A stretch of DNA of 64,000 bases, taken from NCBI GenBank assembly GCA_003263775.1, contig JYJJ01000006.1, forward strand, positions 62,001 through 126,000, read 5' to 3'. This document shows positions 18,953 through 27,655 of this stretch, piece after piece (within the stretch, counting starts at the first letter, position 1; every line of letters begins with the position of its first letter). The notes below the pieces were generated by a model. The model saw only the letters and a program-made list of their open reading frames with translations, ran no database searches and was not told the DNA's origin. Position numbers and translations under genes: made by a program. The DNA is from Vibrio maritimus. Its GTDB lineage: Bacteria; Pseudomonadota; Gammaproteobacteria; Enterobacterales; Vibrionaceae.

Positions 18953-18990
18953 TTGTAAAATTCACATTGTAAAATTTTTGTTGTGAAATT
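18953..18990. repeat. Three 14-bp-spaced direct repeats at the scfR start
   Basis: TTGTAAAATT at 18953-18962 and 18967-18976 and TTGTGAAATT at 18981-18990, each separated by four bases, so one copy per 14 bp. They begin two bases upstream of the scfR start codon and lie in the divergent region with the gene at 19108. The AT-rich TTGYAAA form resembles RamB-family operators, which suggests autoregulation; that reading is inference. Confidence 0.6.
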
Positions 18991-19107
18991 GTAGTCAAAA
19001 ACACGCTAGTCTACAAAGTATACAAATCACAAAACGAATATAAATTTAAACATCCGTTTGGGTTGATTACTCTAATTTGGATCTAGCAGCAGTAAGAGGG
19101 ACAGACT

Positions 19108-19680
19108 ATGAACATGCTGACATTCGATAAAACAGAACTTCATAAGAACCATTCAACCTTTATCGCAGAAGCCGTGTTCGCCGTCGAGATGGTTAAAGCT
19201 GATGAGCAGATGGAAAAACAAAAGATGGCAAAACAGCTGCTAGACACCCTGTTTCCCCTCGAAAAAGGTTCACACGAGGACGTGGTGAGCTACGAAATTG
19301 ATTATCGCCACGTACAGGCGTATTTCAAAAATGGTGAGCACACGGGGCTCAAACGCGCTAAGCACTTTGTGGCTTACCTTGGCGATAAATGCGCACCAGA
19401 AGGTATTTTGCTTCGCGATGAAAGCGGCACTCACCTGGAGGTTACGATTGGTCGCCGTAAAGGTACTGGCAATTTAGAACTGGTAGAAATCGAAGACATT
19501 CAATTGGAAACATGTACCACGTTTGGTCAGTCAGAAAACTGTCACGCTTCGGGAATTCGTCACTGGGTTAGTCTAGTGAAAGGCGATGAGCAAGGACGAC
19601 CACGCGCTTGCAGTGAGGATAAAGAGTACACCGCGAAAAACGGTGATGATTACACATTAGGATTTAGCTTCGCATTTTAA
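19108..19680 (+). CDS. Stand-alone malate synthase G beta-domain-like protein
   Basis: A 190-residue protein of no assigned function whose residues about 40-190 follow the beta-rich domain of malate synthase G. FPLEKGSHEDVVSYEI matches LPLENGSYQDVVAF, KHFVAYLGDKCAPEGILLRD matches QFVGYRGD..AP..ILLKN, THLEV matches LHIEL, IEDIQLE and HWVSLVKGD follow in order, and EYTAKNGDDYTL matches the (D)RxYTAxDGSExTL stretch. The catalytic TIM barrel (Arg, Glu, Asp of the active site) is absent, so it cannot be a malate synthase. AGAGGGACAGACT precedes the start. Its divergence from scfR suggests a regulatory or acetyl-CoA/glyoxylate-related role; that is inference. Confidence 0.7.
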   Translation: MNMLTFDKTELHKNHSTFIAEAVFAVEMVKADEQMEKQKMAKQLLDTLFPLEKGSHEDVVSYEIDYRHVQAYFKNGEHTGLKRAKHFVAYLGDKCAPEGILLRDESGTHLEVTIGRRKGTGNLELVEIEDIQLETCTTFGQSENCHASGIRHWVSLVKGDEQGRPRACSEDKEYTAKNGDDYTLGFSFAF

Positions 19681-19727
19681 TTCACGCTAGCACATTTATT
19701 ATTACCGCATTTTCCTTTGGTAGTATT

Positions 19728-19756
19728 GCCCCGCCTTAACGGTGGGGCGTTTTTTT
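19728..19756 (+). terminator. Intrinsic terminator after the malate-synthase-like gene
   Basis: GCCCCGCC TTAAC GGTGGGGC (one G-T pair) followed by GTTTTTTT. It ends at the stop of the convergent cyclase gene. Confidence 0.92.
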
Positions 19757-20777
19757 AGAACGGCATTACTCGGTTACGACCAGAGCGTTTAGCGTCGTAA
19801 AGCTGCTTGTCGGCACGATCAACCAGCGACGCGTAGCTGTCACCTGTTATGAATTCTGCCACGCCAAAAGAGGCGGTAATATTGCCGACTTTTTGGCCGT
19901 TTTTACGATCTTTAATGGTCATTTTTTCAATGGCTAATCTCAGAGCATCTGCCATTTGTCTTGCTACGCGCAGTGATTTGTTTGGCACAATCAGCGCGAA
20001 CTCTTCACCACCGAATCGATAGGCAGTAATACCACCACGACAAGCTTGCTTAAGACGTTGAGAGATCCCTTTCAAAATGGTGTCGCCGAACAAGTGACCC
20101 ATTTCATCGTTGAATTTTTTAAAGTGGTCGATATCCAACAAAATCAAACTCAGCGGCTGCTTAGCTTCACAAAACATGGTTAAGTCGGCATCAAAAGCAC
20201 CGCGGTTGTACAGCGTGGTTAGACTGTCGAACATGGCGTTGCACTGGACTTTTGCTAGCTGAGACTTGAGACGGCTGATCTCATCGCTGGCGTTTTTTAG
20301 CTGTCCGTGTATAAAGTCTGTGGAGTGCCTAATGTCATTGGCTTCATCGACCAATTGTTTGATAAGAGGCATCACTTCATCAAGGGTCGGTGCACGCTCG
20401 GCGTCTAGGCTTGAAGACAAGCCGTCAAAGCTATGTTCAAGTGCTTGAGAAAACTCGCTGGTGTCGCTGAGGGCATCATCCATAGAGCTCGACATCTCAG
20501 TCACAATCGCTTCGAGGTTTTCTTTTAAACCCTGAAGATCCACTTCTGCTTTTTCAGCAATGTGGTTTCGATAAAGCGAAGCAGAATTGACAGGTGGCAG
20601 GACTTCGTAATCTTTGAGTATGGCGTCCATATCGGCATTTAACTCAGGGATGGTTTGATCCACATAGGTATACCATAAAGCGTAATTCGCCGGCGTCGCC
20701 GGTACGTGATGTTTAACCATCAGCGGCACCGCCTTTTTTAGGTTGGCGGCCGATTTCTGAAAATCGTTTTTCTTCAT
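19755..20777 (-). CDS. GGDEF diguanylate cyclase
   Basis: A 340-residue enzyme that makes cyclic di-GMP from two GTP. The catalytic GGDEF domain occupies about residues 175-340: DSLTTLYNRGAFD, ILLDIDHFKKFNDEMGHLFGD, and the active loop GGEEF at 256-260, followed by ITASFGVAEF and ADKQLYDAKRSGRN. The N-terminal 170 residues are soluble and helical with predicted coiled coil (SSSMDDALSDTSEFSQALEHS and following). No membrane segment is visible, so it is cytoplasmic. No typical RxxD inhibitory site lies before the loop. The signal it responds to is unknown. Confidence 0.94.
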   Translation of the reverse strand: MKKNDFQKSAANLKKAVPLMVKHHVPATPANYALWYTYVDQTIPELNADMDAILKDYEVLPPVNSASLYRNHIAEKAEVDLQGLKENLEAIVTEMSSSMDDALSDTSEFSQALEHSFDGLSSSLDAERAPTLDEVMPLIKQLVDEANDIRHSTDFIHGQLKNASDEISRLKSQLAKVQCNAMFDSLTTLYNRGAFDADLTMFCEAKQPLSLILLDIDHFKKFNDEMGHLFGDTILKGISQRLKQACRGGITAYRFGGEEFALIVPNKSLRVARQMADALRLAIEKMTIKDRKNGQKVGNITASFGVAEFITGDSYASLVDRADKQLYDAKRSGRNRVMPF

Positions 20778-20935
20778 AGTCCCTTCGTTGTCCTTAGCTC
20801 ATTCCGATAAATGCCATGATTTCTTGTAGTTATTTTTACTGTACAGCTACTCAATTATCTAATGAGACGAGTAAATTGTCACTTTCGGATCCTCAGTTTT
20901 TGAAAATAGACACTAAAAAAGGCGTGATCTTGCTT

Positions 20936-20967
20936 CCGCAACAGCATTCTTATAAATGCTGTTGCGG
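20936..20967 (-). terminator. Terminator-like hairpin after nqrB
   Basis: CCGCAACAGCATT CTTATA AATGCTGTTGCGG, a perfect 13-bp stem. On the minus strand the T run (TTTTTT) comes only about 18 bases later, so efficiency is uncertain. It lies just past the stop of the NqrB gene. Confidence 0.6.
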
Positions 20968-20998
20968 TTTACAATTTGCGTTGAACGCTTTTTGAGCG

Positions 20999-22249
20999 TT
21001 ATTGATTAAGCTTGTTCATCCTACGTGTTCGGCGCTTAACCATAGACTCTTTGACCAGATGATCGAACAGTGGAGCAAAGAGATTCGCGAACAAGATCGC
21101 GAGCATAATGCCTTCTGGGTAAGCTGGGTTGAGTACGCGTATGAAGATGGTCATAACCCCTATCAGCACACCGTAAGCCAGTTTTCCCGAGTCAGTAAAT
21201 GCAGCGGAAACCGGATCGGTCGCCATAAAAAAGGTGCCAAACGCGACGCCACCAATCACAAAGTGCCACCATATCGGCATGGAGAACATAGGATTGCTAT
21301 CTGACCCAATCAGGTTGAGCAATGTCGCGGTAGCAGCCAGGCCAATCAATACACCAAGTACAATTCGCCAAGACGCAATGCCTATCGCAATCAAGAATAT
21401 ACCGGCCAGCATGATGAACAGTGTCGATACCTCGCCCATGGATCCTGGCAGATTACCAATAAATGCATCGCTCCAAGAGAGGGTTTCACCCGTCATATTA
21501 TTGATTAGCGCAGTTTGACCACCTTCATACCACTGGCTCAGTGGCGTTGCGCCCGAGTAACCATCGGCAGCCACCCATACTGCCCCGCCAGACATTTGAG
21601 CAGGGTAAGCGAAATACAAAAAAGCCCGTCCTGCTAGTGCAGGGTTTAAGAAGTTACGCCCCGTCCCTCCAAATACTTCTTTGGCAACCACTATACCGAA
21701 GGTGATGCCTAGCGCTGCCTGCCATAAGGGAATCGTAGGGGGCAAGATGAGTGCAAACAGGATGGAGCTGACGAAAAAACCTTCGTTGACTTCGTGTTTA
21801 CGGACGATAGAGAACAGCACTTCCCAAAAACCGCCGACGATAAATACCGTCGCATAGACAGGTAGAAAGAAGAGCGCGCCGTAGAACATTTCACTGCCCC
21901 AACTCGCACTGGCCAGTGCCTCCGGAGACCCAAATGCTAGAGACAAGCGCCAGCTTTGCTCAAACACTGGCACCAGTTCATCCAGTGTGTAGGTGACACT
22001 GAGTGCTGCTGTTGCTTGGTTACCTATGTTGTACATTCCCCAAAACATGGCTGGAAATACCGCAATCCATACCATGATCATGATGCGCTTCAGGTCGATG
22101 CTGTCTCTCAAATGGGTGCGCCCTTGGGTTACGTGACCGGGCGTATAAAAAAGGGTAGCGACAGCTTCGTAAAGCGGATAGTAGGTTTGGTATTTTCCTC
22201 CTGGCTCAAAATGTGGGGCGAGATTATCGAGTGTTTTTTTGAGTGCCAT
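20999..22249 (-). CDS. nqrB: Orphan NqrB-like subunit of the Na+-pumping NADH:quinone reductase
   Basis: A 416-residue membrane protein of full NqrB length. It shows the NqrB N-terminus ([16 protein letters not shown]), about ten membrane segments, the [24 protein letters not shown] region and [11 protein letters not shown] with the SGAT motif near residue 235, where NqrB carries covalently bound FMN on threonine. GNFFMATDP-like [14 protein letters not shown] is also present. In all well-known operons nqrB sits between nqrA and nqrC, but here it is alone, flanked by photolyase and cyclase genes. Either it is a paralogue with its own role, for example membrane electron transfer for the neighbouring flavin/iron-sulfur photolyases (inference), or a relic. 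Confidence 0.88.
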   Translation of the reverse strand: MALKKTLDNLAPHFEPGGKYQTYYPLYEAVATLFYTPGHVTQGRTHLRDSIDLKRIMIMVWIAVFPAMFWGMYNIGNQATAALSVTYTLDELVPVFEQSWRLSLAFGSPEALASASWGSEMFYGALFFLPVYATVFIVGGFWEVLFSIVRKHEVNEGFFVSSILFALILPPTIPLWQAALGITFGIVVAKEVFGGTGRNFLNPALAGRAFLYFAYPAQMSGGAVWVAADGYSGATPLSQWYEGGQTALINNMTGETLSWSDAFIGNLPGSMGEVSTLFIMLAGIFLIAIGIASWRIVLGVLIGLAATATLLNLIGSDSNPMFSMPIWWHFVIGGVAFGTFFMATDPVSAAFTDSGKLAYGVLIGVMTIFIRVLNPAYPEGIMLAILFANLFAPLFDHLVKESMVKRRTRRMNKLNQ

Positions 22250-22391
22250 AATGCAAGCCTCTTATGGTTTAGACACACTTTTTACGTGTGTACTTCGCGA
22301 ACCGCCCACTCATTGACTAAGCTAACTAGCGCATCTGTACGTATGTGTAAACACTGCCCACGCTTAACGCAACGAACATAGCGAGAACAAG

Positions 22392-23737
22392 ATGGCCATC
22401 AAACGAGGATTGTATTGGTTTTATAACGACTTGCGGCTGCATGACAACGCACTGCTTGCCAAAGCGGCTAGAGAGGTTACCTCTCTTCACTGCGTGTTTT
22501 TTCCTGAATTAAAGACACAGTTCGAACGTCGATTTCTCCCGGTTGAAATCAATAATGATGCTAAGCAGCACTTCTTAATGCAATCAGTCGGAGAGCTGAA
22601 TCAGTCCCTCAGACAAATTGGGCAAGTGCTCCACAAGTTGGAGGCAGATAGCTTGGGGAAGCATCGCAGCAGTTAAGCGAACTAATTGGCCGTTATGACA
22701 TTACTGACCTGTTCGTTGCACAAACAGCCAGCTGGTACGCTGAGACTGTGGTGGATCACTTGGCTCGTCATCATCCAAGACTCACCGTACATAGAGAAGA
22801 AAGCCACAGTCTGTTTTGTGAAAACACATTACCTTTCGACTTATCTGATTTACCCGATTCATTTTCAAAGTTTCGAAAGCTGATAGAAAAGCAGCCCATT
22901 GCTCTTCCCGGAAGTACGGTGACTGAGCTGCCACCTCCGATTAACAATCGCCAAGGACTTCCTGAAGCGTACGGATGCTTCGAGCAGGCGGTAAATTTGG
23001 GAGAACAAGGCGTCCGGGGTGGCGAACTTGCAGGACTTGCGCATGTGAGAGGATATTTCGAAACAGATGCCGCGCTTAACTACAAGCAGACACGCAATGC
23101 GTTGGATGACTGGCGAAGCTCCACCAAGTTTTCGTTGTGGCTTGCCAATGGCAATGTGTCACCGAGATCGATTGTTAGTCAACTGCATCGATTTGAAAGG
23201 CGGTTTGGTGCCAACGAGTCGACCTACTGGATCGTGTTTGAGCTGCTGTGGCGTGAATACTTCCATTGGTATGCTCGCTGTCATGGCGCCAGATTGTTCG
23301 CGTTTTCAGGTATTAAACACAAGTCGCCGCTGACTTCATTTTATGCTCAGCGATTCCGTCAGTGGGTAAACGGAACCACCCCTTACCCCATTGTTAACGC
23401 CTGTATGCGTCAGCTGAAACAGACAGGCTATATGTCTAATCGGGGCCGACAACTGGTGGCTAGCTGTCTTGTCCATGAACTCGCCATTGACTGGCGTTAC
23501 GGCGCTAACTACTTTCAGCATACATTGATTGATTACGATGTGGGTTCGAACTGGGGGAATTGGCAATACTTGGCAGGTGTCGGGGCTGACCCTCGTGGTC
23601 ATCGTAAGTTTGACTTACAGAAACAGACACAACTCTATGATCCTGAGGAAGTTTTCATCCGTAAGTGGGAAGGTGATGGCCTATCTATGAGTGTAAATGC
23701 AGTAGATATGGTGGATTGGCCACTTGATAACGGTTAA
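22392..23737 (+). CDS. DASH-type cryptochrome/photolyase, frameshifted
   Basis: A flavoprotein of about 448 residues. DASH cryptochromes use blue light and FAD to repair pyrimidine dimers, chiefly in single-stranded DNA. The N-terminus has RGLYWFYNDLRLHDNALL, the photolyase alpha/beta domain start. The C-terminal FAD domain shows TKFSLWLANGNVSPRSI, ELLWREYFHWYARCHGARLF, the DASH-typical NRGRQLVASCLVHELAIDWR and YDVGSNWGNWQYLAGVGADPR. A G is missing near 22660 (GGGG run); repair gives SLGEASQQLSELIGRYDI. It is followed 91 bases later by a second, iron-sulfur photolyase in the same direction. Confidence 0.92.
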
Positions 23738-23828
23738 ATGACCCGCTAAAGGTGTCGCATCATAAATACGAAGTCAAATATCACGGGCAAAACTGACTGC
23801 CAACATACAACAGAAAAGGAGAGTAGCG

Positions 23829-25379
23829 ATGGCGTATCACACGGTTCGACTCATATTGGGTGATCAACTCAACTTACAGCACTCTTGGTTTTCAGATGTA
23901 GAAAATGGCGTGCTCTATCTTATTGCTGAGTTAAAACAAGAGTCTGAGTATGTGACTCACCACATCCAAAAGCAGGTCGCCTTCTTTCTCGCTATGGAAT
24001 CTTTTGCCAATGCGTTGGCTGAGCAGGGGCATCATGTGGAGCATTTAACGCTTGATGACAGCGCTCGGTTTGAATCGCTAGACGAACTCATTTTCGCAAA
24101 GTGTCTACATCATGGCGCCGGGCATTTTCAGTATCAAAGACCTGACGAATGGCGTTTGCTCGAGCAGTTGAGACAAATCGCACTGCCAGATATCGCTGTG
24201 AAAGAGGTGGATACCGAGCACTTTCTGTTGCCGTTTTCAGAGATCGAAGCACTGTTTCCGAAAGGGAAAGCGATCGTTATGGATCGCTTTTATCGGAAAA
24301 TGCGCAAGAAACATGGCATGTTGATGGAAAGCGAAGACAAACCGCTTGGCGGTAAGTGGAGCTTTGATGCAGACAACAGAAATAAACTGAAAAGCAACGA
24401 CTTAAATGACTTACCTGCGCCTCTCCTGTTCGCCAACTCTACCCGTGATGTCATCGATCGCATGGTTAGACATGACATAGAGTCTATCGGAGAGATTGGT
24501 CAGCAACTGCTGTGGCCGATTAATCGCGAGCAATCGCTGAACTTACTAGCCCATTTTTGCCAGATCTGCTTACCTAACTTTGGACGATTTCAAGATGCGA
24601 TGACGGCGGAGCATGAGTCGATGTGGAGTTTGTATCACTGTCGTCTGTCATTTTCTCTCAACAGCAAAATGTTGTCTCCGTTGGAAGTGTTGTACGCCGC
24701 GATAAACACGTATTCTGAATCGGATGGCTCGATCAGCTTAGCGCAAGTAGAGGGTTTCGTGCGTCAAATATTGGGGTGGCGCGAGTACATTCGTGGAATG
24801 TACTGGAGCAATATGCCGGAGTATCAGCACAAAAATGCCCTAGAGGCACATCGGCCTTTACCCAAGTTTTACTGGACGGGGCAAACGAAAATGCGCTGCA
24901 TGCAGCATGCCATCTCTCAATCGCTAGAGTTCGCCTATGCGCATCATATTCAACGTCTTATGGTCACAGGTAATTTTGCACTATTGACGGAAGTTGACCC
25001 AGACAACGTTGAAGAGTGGTATCTCGGGATATATGTCGATGCAATAGAGTGGGTTGAGATGCCTAATACACGAGGAATGGCCTTGTACGCCGATGGTGGG
25101 CTTATTGCGACAAAACCGTATTGCTCAAGCGGTGGCTATATCAATAAGATGAGCGATTATTGTGGTGGCTGTTATTACAACGTGAAAGAGAGAAGCGGCG
25201 AGCAAGCGTGCCCGTTTAATGGCTTTTATTGGCGCTTTATGCACAAACATCGTGACAAGTTAGTGAGAAACCCACGTGTTGCGATGATATATCGAACCTG
25301 GGATCGCATGGCGCCAGAAGTGCAAAATGAGCATTTGACGACAGCAGAAGCCAATTTAGCTCGAATTGACGAGCTATAA
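23829..25379 (+). CDS. Iron-sulfur bacterial cryptochrome/photolyase (FeS-BCP, PhrB-like)
   Basis: A 516-residue member of the prokaryotic (6-4) photolyase group that carries FAD, a lumazine antenna and a [4Fe-4S] cluster. Four cysteines, Cys357, Cys445, Cys448 and Cys461 (MRCMQHA; DYCGGCYYN; EQACPFNGFYW), have the same spacing as the cluster ligands of Agrobacterium PhrB. Other family marks are LILGDQLN at the N-terminus, YHCRLSFSLNSKMLSP and GWREYIRGMYW. AAAGGAGAGTAGCG precedes the ATG. The frame is intact. It is part of a light/DNA-repair group with the DASH gene, an SDR and a DUF2256 gene. Confidence 0.94.
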   Translation: MAYHTVRLILGDQLNLQHSWFSDVENGVLYLIAELKQESEYVTHHIQKQVAFFLAMESFANALAEQGHHVEHLTLDDSARFESLDELIFAKCLHHGAGHFQYQRPDEWRLLEQLRQIALPDIAVKEVDTEHFLLPFSEIEALFPKGKAIVMDRFYRKMRKKHGMLMESEDKPLGGKWSFDADNRNKLKSNDLNDLPAPLLFANSTRDVIDRMVRHDIESIGEIGQQLLWPINREQSLNLLAHFCQICLPNFGRFQDAMTAEHESMWSLYHCRLSFSLNSKMLSPLEVLYAAINTYSESDGSISLAQVEGFVRQILGWREYIRGMYWSNMPEYQHKNALEAHRPLPKFYWTGQTKMRCMQHAISQSLEFAYAHHIQRLMVTGNFALLTEVDPDNVEEWYLGIYVDAIEWVEMPNTRGMALYADGGLIATKPYCSSGGYINKMSDYCGGCYYNVKERSGEQACPFNGFYWRFMHKHRDKLVRNPRVAMIYRTWDRMAPEVQNEHLTTAEANLARIDEL

Positions 25380-25405
25380 ATCATTACACTGTTTAGGAGA
25401 AAGGG

Positions 25406-26173
25406 ATGTCAGATTTAGGGTTAAACGTGTTGATTGTTGGTGGCTCAGGCGGCATTGGCTGGGCACTATGCAAGACTCTATCTACCTTCCCAACGTGACA
25501 GTAATGGCTACATATCGACAAGGTATTCCGGAAGAAGCAGAAGATTATAGTGACATTGTTTGGCTGCCTTTGGATGTATGCGAGCCTTCACAATACGCGT
25601 CTCTGGTTGAAGGGATAACAGAGGTACTATCTGGGGGAGAAATAAGGCGGCTAGGCAGCCTGCTTGCCTGGATTGGGTGATAAACTGCGTTGGGCAGCTT
25701 TCTATCGACCACGAGCTACCAGAGAAAAATCTCAAATCTATTGAGGCTGAGCGGTTTATTAAAGCGATGCAGGTCAACACATTACCGACTCTGCTTCTTG
25801 CTCAGCATCTACAGTCTTTATTGAGGCGCTCCGCTGCACCTCGATTTGCAACGGTGTCAGCTCGCGTTGCAGTATCAGTGATAACGGTTTAGGGGGCTGG
25901 TATAGCTACCGCTGCTCAAAAGCGGCACTGAACATGGCGCTAAAAAATATCAGTATTGAGTGGGGGCGCTTGATGCCCAATTCCTGTACGGTTGCTCTGC
26001 ATCCTGGGACGACCGATACCTCTCTTTCAAAACCTTTTCAAGCCAATGTGCCTGAGCACAAGCTGTTTTCAGCAGACAAAACCGCGCGTTTGCTCATGAG
26101 TGTGTTGATGTCTCTGCAGCGTGAGAACAATGGCCAGTTTCTTGCGTTCGATGGTTCACTGATCGAGTGGTAA
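25406..26173 (+). CDS. Short-chain dehydrogenase (C-factor-like), three frameshifts
   Basis: An SDR of about 256 residues. The start at 25406 (AGGAGAAAGGG upstream) gives LNVLIVGGSGGIGWALCKTL with the NAD(P) glycine motif. Later pieces in other frames give NVTVMATYRQGIPEEAEDYS, DWVINCVGQLS, then YSYRCSKAALNMALKN with the catalytic Tyr-x3-Lys equivalent (YRCSK), and the PGTTDTSLSKPF tail. Losses near 25485, between 25640 and 25670, and near 25863 (RVGSISDN restored by one G) each shift the frame by one base. Three in one gene is the local maximum, so real decay is possible, though the same error type affects the whole window. SDRs of this kind often accompany photolyase genes. Confidence 0.75.
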
Positions 26174-26308
26174 TCGATGTTTGTTAGAAGCACAGCGCTT
26201 TGAGCAATATTTCACATCATCCCAGCAGCGTTGCCATTTCTTGCGCCAGTTAAAGTGGCGGCGACACACGGGGCACAGTTTACTCGGTAGATGGGCTTTG
26301 TTGTGCAT
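26156..26308 (-). CDS. DUF2256 small zinc-finger-like protein
   Basis: A 50-residue basic protein starting MHNKAHLPSKLCPVCRRHFN. It has CPVC, the family's WRKKWQRCWDDVKYCSKRC block and a short tail; the cysteines suggest a metal site. DUF2256 genes are repeatedly found beside cryptochrome/photolyase genes, as here, but their function is unknown. The ATG at 26308 is chosen from homology; the 27-residue upstream extension looks non-coding. Its 3' end overlaps the convergent SDR tail by 18 bases. Confidence 0.82.
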   Translation of the reverse strand: MHNKAHLPSKLCPVCRRHFNWRKKWQRCWDDVKYCSKRCASNKHRLPLDQ

Positions 26309-26485
26309 AGGGAACTCATTTCTCGTTCGGTAAGTTCTTGTACGAAACTTCGCTGTAGATAGACGTAACTCGGCTGTAGATAGGAGCAAATGTGACCATG
26401 ATTCCGTGGTTGCTTCAGGTTTATTGAGATATTCCCTCGTTTATTATCTATTCTTTACACAGCAGGGTGTAAAAAGGTCATTTTC

Positions 26486-27285
26486 ATGAAACTCGATATT
26501 TATCAGTAAACGCGTTTACCGCTGAGCCGTTTAAAGGCAACCCTGCAGGGGTTTGTGTTACGCAGCAGCCGCTGCCAGCATCATTGATGCTCAATATCGC
26601 AAAGGAAATGGCGATTTCAGAAACCGCGTTTTTGTCGCTTAGCGATAACCGACTTCGCTGGTTCACGCCGCAAGTCGAGGTTGCGCTTTGTGGCCATGGC
26701 ACTTTGGCTACCGTTAATGTACTAGATGAACTTGGGTTGCTAGGTGAAGGAGGGACGTTTACGTTTCAAACCTTATCTGGCGATTTGTCTGCGCAAAAAT
26801 CTGGTGCGCGGATTTCAATGGACTTTCCTTTATTTCCACCACTCCCACGAGCATCCATTTCAGCCGAGCGTTTGGCTGCGTTAGGGCTTAGCAGCGATGA
26901 TGTTGAGTTTGTTGGAGAAGTCGAAGGTGGGAAAGATTTCTTAGTGCTGAAACATGAAGACAGCTTGCACCATCTGCGTCCAAACTTTAATGCATTATTA
27001 GAGTCGGATGGCCGGGCAGTGATCGCCACAGCCCTATCTTCGAGAAGCGATGTCGATTTTATTGCCCGTTACTTTGCTCCTTGGGTTGGGGTGAATGAAG
27101 ACCCTGTAACAGGTTCAGCATACTGCGCTCTCGCTCCATACTGGGCAGACAAACTCGGAAAGTGCTCACTTGTGGGGTATCAGGATTCTGAGCGAGGTGG
27201 CTACGTTGGTATGATGGTGAAAGGTGAGCGTATTGAGCTGTGTGGTCAAGCTGTGACCCTAATTAGGGGTACGATTGATGTTTAA
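26486..27285 (+). CDS. PhzF-family isomerase/epimerase, frameshifted
   Basis: A cytoplasmic enzyme of about 266 residues with the two-fold diaminopimelate-epimerase fold. The restored N-terminus reads MKLDIYQVNAFTAEPFKGNP with GNPAGV, then Glu46 in SETAFLSL, the catalytic base of the family. CGHGTLA near residue 73 and EDPVTGSAYC near residue 208 are the other conserved loops. One G is lost near 26508 (CAGGTAAAC). Outside phenazine producers the substrates of PhzF paralogues are unknown, and no phenazine genes are here. It is single, divergent from the DUF2256 gene. Confidence 0.9.
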
Positions 27286-27363
27286 TGCTGGTTTTCTATT
27301 TTCATAACGTGCTGACTTTCTGTAGTCTTTGCCTTTCTACCCCGACGTGAATCTGGAGATTTT

Positions 27364-27600
27364 ATGATTGAACACCAACAAGAACGTCGACGTTTTGTGG
27401 TTGCGAAAGATGGCCACGAGAGTGTGTTGGAGTATAAATTAAACGGTAACAGCATCAACTTTACTCGTACTTATGTGCCGAATGTATTTCGTGGGCAAGG
27501 TATCGCCAAACAATTGGTTGATAAGGGTCTGGAATGGGCTCGTGCGGAGCAGTTTGATATCGAGGCGGACTGTTGGTACGTTGCGAAGTTTTTAGACTGA
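27364..27600 (+). CDS. Small GNAT-type N-acetyltransferase (YjdJ/NATD1-like)
   Basis: A 78-residue single-domain protein of the COG2388 type. ESVLEYKLNGNSINFTRTYV forms the first strands, VPNVFRGQGIAKQLVDKGL is the acetyl-CoA pyrophosphate loop (R-G-Q-G-I-A), and ADCWYVAKFL ends it with the family's conserved Cys-x-Y. CTGGAGATTTT precedes the start. The substrate is unknown. It may be co-transcribed with the PhzF gene 78 bases upstream. Confidence 0.85.
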   Translation: MIEHQQERRRFVVAKDGHESVLEYKLNGNSINFTRTYVPNVFRGQGIAKQLVDKGLEWARAEQFDIEADCWYVAKFLD

Positions 27601-27655
27601 CTTCGTTTTAGAACGCGAATCGTCAGTGACGGTTCGCCGATCTGCTTATTATTGG

